DNA of 64,000 nucleotides from Candidatus Enterococcus ferrettii (GTDB taxonomy: Bacteria; Bacillota; Bacilli; Lactobacillales; Enterococcaceae), in contig NZ_JAFREL010000007.1 in assembly GCF_017377655.1 (NCBI RefSeq), positions 124,001 to 188,000 of the forward strand, in the 5' to 3' direction. Shown in pieces: positions 35,210 through 45,111 of the stretch. Both the position numbers and the translations under genes were made by a program. Within the stretch, counting starts at the first letter, position 1. Each line of letters opens with the position of its first letter. The notes under the pieces are model-generated. The model was not told where the DNA came from. It saw only the letters and a program-made list of their open reading frames with translations, and did no database searches.

Positions 35210-38200
35210 AAAAATTGTGATGGAAAACTTCGGTCCTTTTATTCATGAAGAAGTTAATTTTGATCACTTTCTCGAAACACCGCTTTTTCTAATTAGCGGA
35301 AAAACAGGTGCTGGGAAAACGACCATTTTTGATGCGATTACGTTTGCTCTTTTTGGAGATGCCTCCGGCGGGGTAAGAAATGCAAATGAAATTCGCTCAA
35401 CGTTTGCTGATGCTACTGAAGAAACACGGGTTCGCTTCTTTTTCGAGCACCAAGGACGGCAATTTGTCATTGAGCGCTCCCCTAAACAAGTTGTTCAAAA
35501 GAAAAGTGGGAAAGGTGAAACCACTAAGAATCAAAAGGTTCAACTGATAGTTTTAGATAATGAAGCCAAAGAAGTAGAGGCCTATCAGAAGGTAGAGCCG
35601 GTTAGTGATATGATTTACCGAATGCTTCACTTAAATAAGGATCAGTTTCGCCAGATAGCGATGCTGCCGCAGGGGGAATTCCGAACATTTTTAGTGGCCA
35701 ACAGCTCTGAAAAAGAAGCAGTTCTGCGCAGCCTATTCGGTACAGCTATTTATCGTACCTTTACAGAAAATCTGAAGATTAAAAAGCAGGAACTAGAAAA
35801 AGAAGTTAGCGAAATTATAGTACGAATTGATCAACTCTTGCAGCAAGTAGTAACTAATGAGGGAGCTACTTATCAAGAATCAATGATCAATGCTAAAAAC
35901 TACTTAACTAGAGAAAAACATGCTCTACAAGAAATGCAAAAAACGGTCTTAGTGAAAAAGACAGCTTATACAGAGCAACAAGAACTGCTTGTAAAGGCCG
36001 AACAACTGGTAATCAAATTTCAACAATTTGAGGAAGCCCAAAAGGAAGTTAGCTTGTATCAAGCTCAAGAGGATGAGATGTCTGTAAAGCGGGGCCAAGC
36101 GGAAAAAGGGAAAAAAATTCAACAGCTATTACCATTGTATACAAGAATAAAAGAGTTAGAGAAAAGTTCGCAACAATTAGAAATTCAAACAAGCCAAATA
36201 CAAGAGGCCTTAGCATCTCTCGCTGAAAGACAACAAAAGTGGCAAGAACAGGCTGAAAAATTTGAAAGTGAACAATCCGATTGGTCGTTGAAAGAATCAA
36301 CATGTCAGGAATGGAAGAATGCTTTGCCTTTTGTTATTCAAAAAGAAGAGTTAGAGGCTCAGAAACAGGAGCTGCTCTTACTGCAAAAAGGACTTCAACA
36401 AGAGTGCGACCGTATCGTTGCACTCTCTGGTGAACTGCAAGATCAATTGACTATCCTAAAAAAAAGACAATCTGCTGAAGAGTTTTTCCATGATCGACGT
36501 TTTCAAGAGGTACAATTTCAGCAGCAGGTTGATCAGTTGCTAAAAGAACAACGGCATCTAAACCAAGAAGAAGAACTCATTGAGGAGCAACAAATTCAAT
36601 TAGCAGTTCTTACAGACAAAATTAGTCAGTTTAGCAACGAGTTAACTGCTCGAATAGCTGAGAACAAGAAACAAAAGAGCCGTTGGGCAAGCTTTGAAAT
36701 TGCCCGACTAAGTCAAGATTTATTACCGGGTGAACCGTGTCCTGTTTGTGGCTCTTTACAGCATCCTAAACCCGCAAATAAGGAAAGTATCTCTAGTAAC
36801 GAATTGATGAAACTTCAAGTGGCGTTAGAAGAAGTCGAAGAGTGTGTCAAGCGGTTGCAAATTCAAAAAGAAACAGCCGAAAATGAGTTTCGAACAAATT
36901 CGAAGAAATATGAAACAGCTCATCAAAAGCACAAGGAACAGACTGAAAGCTTTCAACAAGAAATTGCGAAGTTTGCCGAGAAGGTTCAATTGTATTATAA
37001 CGAAGCAAATGGACACCAGTTAGAAGAGATTCAAGACTATTTAAAAGAAAAGCAAAAAGAAACGGCTCAAGAACTGGCTGAGATCGCGGCTGCTAAACAA
37101 GAAATCACGAAATTAGAAACCCAGCAGCATCAATTAAAAATGGAGCACGATAAAGCAAGTGAGGAGTTAAGACAGGCTGACAGCCAGCTTCAATTATTAT
37201 CAGGAAGACTTCAAACTGCTGCAGAACAGGCTCAAGAATGGAAAGCGGCAGAACTAGAACAACAAATTAAAACTTTAGAAGATGAGATCAGTGCAAGACA
37301 GCAATTAATCAGAGCTCACCAAGAGGAACGGCAGCTCATTAATACTGAAAATACTCGTTTAATGGAAAGCCAGAAACAAGTAATGAATCAAACTGACTCG
37401 TTGAAAAACGAGCAGGAGCAAAAGTCAGTCGATTATTTTGAAGTACTAAAAAAATCGGGTGTTGACCAGGCTTCTGTTGAAAAGCACTACCAGGAACCTC
37501 AAGATTTCTATGAACTAGAAGAAGAGATAAAGGTGTTTGAAAATGGCTATCTTTTGGCAAAAGATCGTTTTCAACAGTTAGAAAAAGCTATTGCGGATCA
37601 AACTTATCCAGATTTGAATCCTTTAAAAGAACGAGTAATTAAATCAGAAGAAATCTTTCAAGCTGCTCAGGAAGCCTTTTATCAAAAGGAAATACAATTG
37701 CAGCAAATGGAAGAAATTCTTCAGCAAATTCAGGAACTGCACCAGATGAGCAGCAGCCAATTAGATGAGCTTAATGAATTGACTGAGCTTTACCGAACGA
37801 TGAATGGTGATAATCCTGCAAAAATTAGTTTGGAGCGATTCGTTTTACAATGGTATCTTAATGAGGTGCTGCAGGCAGGTAATCAGCAATTGGCTGTGTT
37901 GACAAATGGCCGCTATCAATTCGAGTTGAACCAACAAATTGGGCGTTCAAAGGGGAATACAGGTTTAGAGATTAACATTTATGACGACAATACAGGTGCC
38001 AGCAGAAGCGCGCATACTTTATCTGGTGGAGAGAGCTTTATAGCAGCTTTGGCCTTAGCTTTAGGTTTAGCTGAAGTTATTCAAAGCCAGTCTGGTGGAA
38101 TTGCTATGGAGACACTATTCATTGATGAAGGATTTGGCTCACTGGATGAAGAAGCTTTAGAAATGGCAGTAAGCGCGCTGGAAGGAATAGAAAGCCAAGG

Positions 38201-38330
38201 GCGTATGATTGGTATAATCAGTCATGTACGAGAACTGAAGGAACGAATTCCTCAACAGGTTATCGTACAAACAAGCGGAACTGGTCAAAGTACAATTCGT
38301 TATCAACTAGAAGGATGGGAGAGACACTAA
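35199..38330 (+). CDS. sbcC: Nuclease SbcCD subunit C
   Basis: Rad50-type SMC ATPase of 1043 residues. The N-terminal Walker A in GKTGAGKTTIFDAITFALFG lies near residue 32, then two long coiled coils flank the zinc hook CPVC near residue 514, and the C-terminal half holds LSGGESF near 944 and the Walker B LFIDEGFGSLD near 970. The start overlaps sbcD. ATG at 35199 has AGGAGG eight bases upstream; an earlier ATG (35193) is only two bases from that site. Confidence 0.96.
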   Translation: MLPKKIVMENFGPFIHEEVNFDHFLETPLFLISGKTGAGKTTIFDAITFALFGDASGGVRNANEIRSTFADATEETRVRFFFEHQGRQFVIERSPKQVVQKKSGKGETTKNQKVQLIVLDNEAKEVEAYQKVEPVSDMIYRMLHLNKDQFRQIAMLPQGEFRTFLVANSSEKEAVLRSLFGTAIYRTFTENLKIKKQELEKEVSEIIVRIDQLLQQVVTNEGATYQESMINAKNYLTREKHALQEMQKTVLVKKTAYTEQQELLVKAEQLVIKFQQFEEAQKEVSLYQAQEDEMSVKRGQAEKGKKIQQLLPLYTRIKELEKSSQQLEIQTSQIQEALASLAERQQKWQEQAEKFESEQSDWSLKESTCQEWKNALPFVIQKEELEAQKQELLLLQKGLQQECDRIVALSGELQDQLTILKKRQSAEEFFHDRRFQEVQFQQQVDQLLKEQRHLNQEEELIEEQQIQLAVLTDKISQFSNELTARIAENKKQKSRWASFEIARLSQDLLPGEPCPVCGSLQHPKPANKESISSNELMKLQVALEEVEECVKRLQIQKETAENEFRTNSKKYETAHQKHKEQTESFQQEIAKFAEKVQLYYNEANGHQLEEIQDYLKEKQKETAQELAEIAAAKQEITKLETQQHQLKMEHDKASEELRQADSQLQLLSGRLQTAAEQAQEWKAAELEQQIKTLEDEISARQQLIRAHQEERQLINTENTRLMESQKQVMNQTDSLKNEQEQKSVDYFEVLKKSGVDQASVEKHYQEPQDFYELEEEIKVFENGYLLAKDRFQQLEKAIADQTYPDLNPLKERVIKSEEIFQAAQEAFYQKEIQLQQMEEILQQIQELHQMSSSQLDELNELTELYRTMNGDNPAKISLERFVLQWYLNEVLQAGNQQLAVLTNGRYQFELNQQIGRSKGNTGLEINIYDDNTGASRSAHTLSGGESFIAALALALGLAEVIQSQSGGIAMETLFIDEGFGSLDEEALEMAVSALEGIESQGRMIGIISHVRELKERIPQQVIVQTSGTGQSTIRYQLEGWERH

Positions 38331-41300
38331 TGAGATGGAGTATTCCAGAAAAGGTTATTGAACGTGGAAGAACATATTTAAAAGAAGGTCGCGTGCTTTC
38401 GGTCTCCGCGGATCCAGCTCGACGTGTATGGCATGGTGAGGTTTTAGGTAGTGCACTTTATTTGGTCGATTTGGACGGCAGTGGAAAAGAAAATGATTTA
38501 TGTGAGTGTCCCTACTGGGAAGAGCACGGCTACTGTAAGCATACGGTAGCAGTTGAATTATATTTACGAGAACAAGGGATTTCTAGAGTCATTAAACCAG
38601 AGACGGTTTTACCTAAACCTAAAGAAAGCTCAATATCGTTTGCCGATTTATTAAATCAAGGGTTTACTCGGTTAGAAAAAGATGCACTGCCCATACAACC
38701 CTTGTTTGTGGAGTTTGTGGTAGAACCAATTCCTACTAATCCATATCATCCGGAGTTGGACGTGCTTGCTGTCTCTCTTCGCTTAGGCAGTCGTTCAAAT
38801 CAACGCAGCTACATTGTAAAAAATCTTTATGATTTTTTACATGCGTATCAAACGGATTCCGTTTATACAATCAACAAGCAGTATCGTTTTCAAATCGAGG
38901 CTGGAGCATTTGATGCTAAATGTCGTGATATCATTGAAGATCTTGTTGGTGTTAGTGAAACGTATCAGCTATTAGGTAAAGCCGGACTTCAAGTAAAAGG
39001 AAAGCTTGATAAACGATATTTGCTGCTTCCAGTTCATCGGATTCAAGAATTAATGGCAAACATGGAACAAACAGGAAATTTAACAGTCAATTTGAATGGA
39101 AAAAGCTATCATCAATTGAATGAAGGAATAGAATTACCTCTGACATTTAGGTTAATGAAGCAATCAGACGACTTTATTTTTACAATAGAAGATGACTTTA
39201 CTGCTTATTTCAGCAATTATTTTCTAGGCTTTGTCGGCAATGCTTATTATATTCTTACCCACGAACAACAAGAAACCTACATTACGTTAAAACAGCTTTT
39301 GAAGCGACTAAAGGAACCCGAAATTATCTTTCAGCAAAGTCAGCTGTCACCATTATTTAGCGAAGTATTTCCTTTTCTTAGGAAAATTGGTCGGGTAATT
39401 GTGGCAGAGGAAGTATCAACTATGATCAAAAATGAGCCGTTAAAATCAGTCGTAATTTTTCGGAAAATTAAGGGCATGATTCGTGTTGAGGTTGAGTTTC
39501 ATTACGGGAATATACATTTTACTACTAATGAAACCCATCAGCCAGTTTTACCGGACCAAGTAGAGGTGTTGCGTGATCGTAAAAGTGAACAGCGGCTGCT
39601 AGATTTATTTGAGAAGTATAGGTATAAAGTAATTGACACTGGTTTTGAAAAAAATATACCTGCACAAGAAGGACTTTATCGATTCTTCCGAGTAGAAATT
39701 GATGATTTTCGTCAATTAGCTGAAGTTAAAATGGGAAAGAAATTACGCCAGCTATTTTTAGATGGGCAAGAGTTTCAGCCTACTTTAGAGGTAGATCAAA
39801 AAGGATCATGGTTAGACATTCGTTTTGATGTCACAGGTATCAACGATTCTGAAATTGACAACGTCTTGTCAAGTCTTTTAAGGAAGGATCAATTTTATAC
39901 ACTGGACAATGGTGAAATTTTATCATTTGATTCTGATGCGTTTAGAGAGACTAGTGAGGTTATTGGCCAGCTGCGAGAACGATTGAATTCTGAAAATGGT
40001 GTGATTCGTCTGCCAAAGAGCCAAGGAATCTTACTGGAAGAGCGACTAAAAAATAATCCTCAAACCCAGTTTAGTGAAGGCTTTCAAAAGATGGTGCAAG
40101 ATTTAACTCATCCAGAAGATTATCCAGCACCCGTTCCTCAAAATTTGAATGCCACTTTACGGCCTTATCAAGAAGTTGGTTATCGTTGGCTAAAAATGCT
40201 TAGTGACTATGGTTTTGGAGGAATTTTAGCCGATGAGATGGGTTTGGGTAAAACTCTCCAAGTTATTACCTTTTTACTGGCTGAAAAGCAACTAAAACCA
40301 ATTAAGGTAGTGATAGTTACACCGGCCAGCCTAGTTTATAACTGGCAAGCAGAAATCAAGAAATTTGCACCTGACTTAAAAACGGTAGTTGTTTCTGGCA
40401 ATCGGTTAGAACGTGAAGCGCAGCTAGATCAAGATTTAGAAATTGTGATTACGTCATATGCTAGCTTGCGACAAGATATTGATCTTCATTCTAAGCAGCA
40501 GTATCAATACATGGTCTTGGATGAAGCCCAGATGGTTAAAAATGCTGCGACTAAGACATCTCATGCTTTAAGGCAGTTAGATATCCCAAATCGTTTTGCG
40601 TTAAGTGGAACACCAATAGAAAACAACTTGGAAGAGCTTTGGGCATTATTCCAAACAGTTATGCCAGGCTTCTTTCCACCTATTAGTCGTTTTCGCCAGA
40701 TGCAAGTATCAGAAATTGCCCGAATGATTCAGCCATTTGTTTTACGGAGAGACAAAGATACTGTACTGCAGGACTTGCCTGAACGTATTGAATCAAATAT
40801 TTTAAGTAGTTTGTTAGAAGAGCAGAAGACAGTCTATTTGGCCTACTTAAAACGGATGCGGCAAGAGGTTGACCAAATGGATTCGGCGACATTTAGGAAG
40901 CAGCGAGTGAGTATCCTGGCTGGGTTAACCCGTTTAAGACAAATTTGTGATGATCCGCGTTTATTTATGGAGGACTATCAAGGTGGCTCTGGAAAGCTTG
41001 AGCAGGTCAAAGATCTTATTCAAGCAGCTAAAGAAAACGGCCGTCGTGTACTGCTCTTTTCTCAGTTTACTGGTATGCTGTCTATTCTGGAAAAAGAATT
41101 AGGTGAAGTCGGAATTTCTAGCTTCTACTTAAGAGGGAGCACGAAGGTGAAGGACCGCTTAACAATGGTAGATGCTTTCAATCAAGGTGAAAAGGATATT
41201 TTTCTGATTTCATTAAAGGCTGGAGGAACTGGACTAAATCTCACAGGCGCTGACACCGTGATTTTGTATGACTTATGGTGGAATCCTGCTGTAGAGGAAC

Positions 41301-41506
41301 AAGCAGCTGGACGTGCTCATCGAATTGGCCAGAAAAAGGTAGTAGAAGTATGGCGAATGATTGCTGAAGGAACGATTGAAGAACGTATGAATGAATTGCA
41401 GCAAGAAAAACGTGAATTGTTCCAAAAAGTAATCCAAGGTAATGAAGAACAGGTGAATAAGCTAACGGAAGAAGATATCCGAATGATTTTAAGTATTGGT
41501 GAATAA
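38330..41506 (+). CDS. SNF2-family DNA-dependent ATPase with SWIM zinc finger
   Basis: Swi2/Snf2 translocase of 1058 residues. A SWIM zinc finger is near residues 58-72 (CECPYWEEHGYCKH), followed by a long middle region, then the helicase core from about 600: DEMGLGKT near 628, DEAQ near 730, SGTPIENNLEELW near 760, and helicase C with AGRAHRIGQ near 1010. The ATG shares its first base with the sbcC stop, so the gene is coupled to sbcDC. Family members act in transcription or repair. The closest known type is YwqA. Confidence 0.93.
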   Translation: MRWSIPEKVIERGRTYLKEGRVLSVSADPARRVWHGEVLGSALYLVDLDGSGKENDLCECPYWEEHGYCKHTVAVELYLREQGISRVIKPETVLPKPKESSISFADLLNQGFTRLEKDALPIQPLFVEFVVEPIPTNPYHPELDVLAVSLRLGSRSNQRSYIVKNLYDFLHAYQTDSVYTINKQYRFQIEAGAFDAKCRDIIEDLVGVSETYQLLGKAGLQVKGKLDKRYLLLPVHRIQELMANMEQTGNLTVNLNGKSYHQLNEGIELPLTFRLMKQSDDFIFTIEDDFTAYFSNYFLGFVGNAYYILTHEQQETYITLKQLLKRLKEPEIIFQQSQLSPLFSEVFPFLRKIGRVIVAEEVSTMIKNEPLKSVVIFRKIKGMIRVEVEFHYGNIHFTTNETHQPVLPDQVEVLRDRKSEQRLLDLFEKYRYKVIDTGFEKNIPAQEGLYRFFRVEIDDFRQLAEVKMGKKLRQLFLDGQEFQPTLEVDQKGSWLDIRFDVTGINDSEIDNVLSSLLRKDQFYTLDNGEILSFDSDAFRETSEVIGQLRERLNSENGVIRLPKSQGILLEERLKNNPQTQFSEGFQKMVQDLTHPEDYPAPVPQNLNATLRPYQEVGYRWLKMLSDYGFGGILADEMGLGKTLQVITFLLAEKQLKPIKVVIVTPASLVYNWQAEIKKFAPDLKTVVVSGNRLEREAQLDQDLEIVITSYASLRQDIDLHSKQQYQYMVLDEAQMVKNAATKTSHALRQLDIPNRFALSGTPIENNLEELWALFQTVMPGFFPPISRFRQMQVSEIARMIQPFVLRRDKDTVLQDLPERIESNILSSLLEEQKTVYLAYLKRMRQEVDQMDSATFRKQRVSILAGLTRLRQICDDPRLFMEDYQGGSGKLEQVKDLIQAAKENGRRVLLFSQFTGMLSILEKELGEVGISSFYLRGSTKVKDRLTMVDAFNQGEKDIFLISLKAGGTGLNLTGADTVILYDLWWNPAVEEQAAGRAHRIGQKKVVEVWRMIAEGTIEERMNELQQEKRELFQKVIQGNEEQVNKLTEEDIRMILSIGE

Positions 41507-41544
41507 GAAAGGGGGCTGTGATGTAAACCGTCACAGCTCCTTTC
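41507..41544 (+). terminator. Terminator of the sbcDC-SNF2 operon
   Basis: Ten-base core stem GGGGCTGTGA/TCACAGCTCC, extended by GAAA/TTTC pairs; the T tract is short (TTTCCTAC), so efficiency is unsure. Confidence 0.65.
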
Positions 41545-42590
41545 CTACAATTAGTCAATAGGAAATAACCAGTCTGACTGTAGCGGCTCATTTTAGTGTG
41601 TGAATTATTCTGATGAGAAATAAATTTAAAGCCAATACTCTAGTATAAATCAGCCTATAACCTTAAAACGATCAGTCTAAATTGTTCAATGAACAAGCGG
41701 CATTCACTTATTTCCTTAAAATAGACTAGTTTATCCTTTTACTTAGATTACTATTTAAAGGATAAATTACTGACGATCGCCCAAACAAGTAAGTAAAATA
41801 AATGAAGAAGTATATCTTGATTGAAAAAGCAGAAATGTTTTTTAGTATGGTTTTGATTAAAGCAATAGTCTATAAAAATAAAGTAAATTACCAAAGTATC
41901 TCACTAGGTTATAACCGTATTATCAGTATTTCAGACTTTTTCTAATCCTACTCCTTCAAATCGTCTTCAGAGTGGGAAGAAAAAAGCGTTCGATAACCAT
42001 TGTTATCTTATTTTTTTGTGTTTTTTGACAAAAAAAACACGAGCATTTATCAATCAAAAAAAATCGACTAGAAAAAAATAATGATTGAGGAAGGCATACT
42101 AAGAAATAATGACTCTTTTTTAAGAAGCTAATCGGACTAGAAAAATTAAAATTGCCCTTTTTTTTAGATGATCTGTATCTATAAATAAAGGGATTTTGAT
42201 GAAGAATACTTGGTACAGAAACCGCTTTCTTAATTCAAAAAGAATTAGCGTTTTCTTGTTAAATGTGTTTTTTATACAAATTTTAATTTATAAGATCATT
42301 TAAGAGTACTAAGATAATTAGCGGTTTGATGGGATTTGTTGTGAATGACTAGTGTTTGTAATAAGTATAATATGTAATTTAGAAAAACTTTTTTTTTTAT
42401 TTTTAAACAGAGTTGTGGAAGAAATCTCAGACTTAATGATACAGTTTTTTATTTTGTATTATGCCAGAAGACACTGGAAATAAGTTTTCAAAGTAAGCGT
42501 GAGGAGGAAGACCTCTAATTTAGATGGGCGCTTTACAAGACTGAAAATTAAATAACGGTATTATTAATAAACTTTGTTGTTTAAGGCACT
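41545..42590. other. AT-rich gene-free region upstream of spx
   Basis: About 1.05 kb without a supportable ORF on either strand. Structures noted: a GATAAC/GTTATC hairpin with a T-rich tail at 41992-42017, an inverted repeat GTGTTTTTT/AAAAAAACAC at 42018-42040, and a GAGGAGGAAGACCTC hairpin near 42500. It could hold an untranslated leader or small RNAs; nothing firm. Confidence 0.5.
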
Positions 42591-42612
42591 TTTTTTTGTT
42601 ACGTTTTTTCTG

Positions 42613-42618
42613 TATAAT
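42613..42618 (+). promoter_or_regulatory. -10 box for spx
   Basis: TATAAT 74 bases before the spx start codon, after a T-rich region. No good -35 hexamer at 16-18 bases. Confidence 0.5.
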
Positions 42619-42691
42619 AGGACACAGATAGAAGAGAGACAAAACCTTCTGTTACAAAATCATTTTAGTCAAGAAAAGGAGTGATACATGT

Positions 42692-43090
42692 ATGTTGACA
42701 CTATATACTTCCCCTAGTTGCACATCATGTCGGAAAGCACGTGCTTGGCTGCAGGAACATGAGATCCCATTTGTGGAAAGAAACATTTTCTCTGAACCTT
42801 TGACCATTGAAGAATTAAAAGATATTTTGCAAATGACTGAGGATGGAACCGAAGAGATTATCTCCACTCGTTCGAAGGTTTTTCAAAAGTTAAACATGGA
42901 TTTAGACGAACTATCTTTAAAAGATTTATTAAGTTTAGTAAAAGAAAATCCTGGCTTGCTTAGACGACCTATCATGATTGACGACAAAAGATTGCAAGTA
43001 GGATTCAACGAAGATGAAATTCGCCGCTTTTTACCACGTGATGTTCGTCAGTACGAATTACGACAAGCACAGCTTATGGCCGGACTATAA
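42692..43090 (+). CDS. spx: Transcriptional regulator Spx
   Basis: Binds the alpha subunit of RNA polymerase and controls thiol and oxidative stress genes; degraded by ClpXP. The protein has 132 residues with the redox pair Cys10-Cys13 in [14 protein letters not shown] and the highly conserved blocks [21 protein letters not shown] and [20 protein letters not shown]. It starts at ATG 42692 with AAGGAG ten bases upstream; a nearer ATG (42688) is out of frame. It opens the spx-mecA-coiA-pepF block. Confidence 0.97.
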   Translation: MLTLYTSPSCTSCRKARAWLQEHEIPFVERNIFSEPLTIEELKDILQMTEDGTEEIISTRSKVFQKLNMDLDELSLKDLLSLVKENPGLLRRPIMIDDKRLQVGFNEDEIRRFLPRDVRQYELRQAQLMAGL

Positions 43091-43095
43091 AAATG

Positions 43096-43119
43096 ACCTC
43101 GCGGATGCGAGGTTTTTTT
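43096..43119 (+). terminator. Terminator after spx
   Basis: Stem ACCTCGC/GCGAGGT, 4-base loop GGAT, seven T. Confidence 0.9.
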
Positions 43120-43286
43120 GTTTCATTCACAGTTCTATTTGATTAACTCATTAGCTCTTTAAAGTTTGTAAAGAGAAAGAAAATTTCAATTCCTGTTTAA
43201 GTGTTGAAGATTTTTCAAAAAAATTTAGAAGAAAGAGGCAGGTCAAAAATTTCTTTTTAAAGACTTGATAAATTCTGTTCGCTTTC

Positions 43287-43314
43287 TTTACTTTTGCCGC
43301 CAATCGGTTACAAT
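43287..43314 (+). promoter_or_regulatory. Possible promoter for mecA
   Basis: TTTACT and TACAAT with a 16-base spacer, 39 bases before the mecA ATG. Confidence 0.45.
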
Positions 43315-43353
43315 GAACATATAACCTACCTATTTGAAATGAGGTGTGCTTAG

Positions 43354-43998
43354 ATGGAAATGGAACACATCAATGAAAACACCATTCGAGTGATGATTGG
43401 CAGTGATGATTTGGCAGAACGAGGAATTACTTTTCTGGATCTTCTTGGAAATCATCGCGAAATTGAGACTTTCTTTTATAGTATTTTAGAAGAAGTTGAC
43501 ATTGAAGATGAATTCAAGAGTAGCGAAGCCGTTACTTTTCAGGTTTTGCCTAAAAATGATGGATTGGAATTATTCATTAGTAAAAATCTTACACAAGATG
43601 ATTTGAATAAATTCTCTGATCCAGGTGATTTTGAAACGAATGATCTCGATCAATTAATTCGTCAGCAAATACTTGCTTCTCAAGATTCAACATCCGAAAG
43701 TGCTGAGATTGGTCGTTTACGTGTTTTTAAACTTAACGATTTTGAAGACATGATTGAATTAGCTAGTTACTCCTTTTTGGATGAAGCTTGGAGCGATCTT
43801 TTCCAATATGATAAAGAATACTATCTCCAGTTGTATTTTGATCCAGAAATATTTGGGGATTCGTCTATTTCAGACGTTGTTGCTGAGGTGTTAGAATATG
43901 CTGAAGATACGCAAGTAACTCCAGAATTTTTGGAAGAATACGGACATTTATTGATGCAAAAAGATGCAATAGAGATCACCCGAAGCTATTTTATTTAA
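43354..43998 (+). CDS. mecA: Adaptor protein MecA
   Basis: Adaptor that delivers substrates such as competence regulators to ClpCP in the cytoplasm. The 214 residues begin MEMEHINENTIRVMIGSDDLAERGITFLDLLG, with an N-terminal recognition domain, an acidic linker (about 95-125), and a C-terminal Clp-binding domain. A GAGGTG site lies upstream. It is flanked by terminators, so it is a single-gene transcript beside spx and coiA. Confidence 0.96.
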   Translation: MEMEHINENTIRVMIGSDDLAERGITFLDLLGNHREIETFFYSILEEVDIEDEFKSSEAVTFQVLPKNDGLELFISKNLTQDDLNKFSDPGDFETNDLDQLIRQQILASQDSTSESAEIGRLRVFKLNDFEDMIELASYSFLDEAWSDLFQYDKEYYLQLYFDPEIFGDSSISDVVAEVLEYAEDTQVTPEFLEEYGHLLMQKDAIEITRSYFI

Positions 43999-44024
43999 GA
44001 AGCCTAAATAAGGCTTCTTTTTTT
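43998..44024 (+). terminator. Terminator after mecA
   Basis: Stem AGAAGCCT/AGGCTTCT, 5-base loop, seven T. The stop codon is in the left arm, and the T tract forms part of the coiA element. Confidence 0.88.
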
Positions 44025-44034
44025 GCGTATATTA
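44018..44034 (+). promoter_or_regulatory. Candidate late-competence promoter element before coiA
   Basis: Seven T, then GCGTATATTA, 26 bases before the coiA ATG. TGCGTATA agrees with the streptococcal com-box TACGAATA at six of eight positions, and the element matches the one before comGA. See the finding on this pair. Confidence 0.45.
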
Positions 44035-44050
44035 CCTATGGGGTGAAAAT

Positions 44051-45034
44051 ATGCTATTTGCATATAATGAAAAGAAGCAATTGATTTCGGTGAAGCATTA
44101 TTCATCAGAGGAGAGCTATTATTGTCCTGATTGTGGAGACAAATTGATTTTCAAACAAGGGACAATTAAAATTCCTCACTTTGCTCATCGTAAAAGAACG
44201 AACTGTGAAGGGTTAAGCGAAGGAGAAACGCAAGAGCATTTGCGATTAAAACAGCTTTTTTGGATAAGTGGACGCTCACAGGGTGAGGAGTGGGTATTGG
44301 AGAAACCGATTCCTGAATTGCAGCAACGACCAGATCTTTTACAAAATCGTACAGCGGTGGAGATACAATGCTCTCCGTTGAAGATTTCTCGTTTAATTCA
44401 ACGTTTTAATGGTTACTCAGATGGGGGATATCAGGACTGGTGGCTTTTGGGGCCACCCTTATGGCCAAAAAGAAAGTGGAGCATCCTGCAAAAACATTTT
44501 TGTTCGTATAGTCAGGAAAACGGGTTTCATCTTTGGTTGATCGATTTTAAAGGGATTTATTTACTTAGCCATATCAAAAAAGTCAATCAACATTGCTACT
44601 ACACAAAGAGAACTTTCCCTTTTCAAACAATGCCCTTACTAGAAATAAATCAAATAGTAAGTGAAGACAAAACAGCTAGTTGGTTTAACTATCAGCAAAT
44701 CCAAGTAACAAAGCAATTTTTAGCTGTTAAACTTGCTTCCTTTGATGAAGGGATTAAACCATTACAGAAGTTTCTGTATCAGCAAAGTGGGCATGTACTT
44801 CATTTGCCGGAGTGGATGTATCAGCCTAGTCAGTTTGCCTTTATCTACAACGAGGCATACATCATTTTTCGCTATTTGTATTCTTTAAATCCTGAAAAAC
44901 CAGCAGCTGTTATTAATGATTTTGAAAGGTTTTGTATTGAAAGTAAGCTTAGCTGGCATTTTCCTAGAATCGAAAAAGAAAGAATACTGAATGGACTTCT
45001 AACAGAAACACGTCAATTGATTCTGAGACAGTGA
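44051..45034 (+). CDS. coiA: Competence protein CoiA
   Basis: Nuclease-like protein needed in transformation, acting on incoming DNA during recombination. It has 327 residues: an N-terminal zinc-ribbon-like part with YYCPDCGDKLIFKQG, then HFAH, and a nuclease core with RPDLL and VEIQCSP near residues 95-115. The C-terminus is variable. It starts at ATG 44051 after GGGGTGA. pepF begins 77 bases after its stop and has its own extended -10. This matches the yjbF position in Bacillus. Confidence 0.92.
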   Translation: MLFAYNEKKQLISVKHYSSEESYYCPDCGDKLIFKQGTIKIPHFAHRKRTNCEGLSEGETQEHLRLKQLFWISGRSQGEEWVLEKPIPELQQRPDLLQNRTAVEIQCSPLKISRLIQRFNGYSDGGYQDWWLLGPPLWPKRKWSILQKHFCSYSQENGFHLWLIDFKGIYLLSHIKKVNQHCYYTKRTFPFQTMPLLEINQIVSEDKTASWFNYQQIQVTKQFLAVKLASFDEGIKPLQKFLYQQSGHVLHLPEWMYQPSQFAFIYNEAYIIFRYLYSLNPEKPAAVINDFERFCIESKLSWHFPRIEKERILNGLLTETRQLILRQ

Positions 45035-45077
45035 AAAATATCTTTAAATGCACCCAGTTATTTTTTTCAACAAAATG

Positions 45078-45086
45078 TGTTAAGAT
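45078..45086 (+). promoter_or_regulatory. Extended -10 for pepF
   Basis: TGT-TAAGAT, an extended -10 located 25 bases before the pepF ATG, with a weak -35 (TTATTT). Confidence 0.45.
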
Positions 45087-45111
45087 AAGTCAAAAAGATG
45101 GGAGCGATGAT

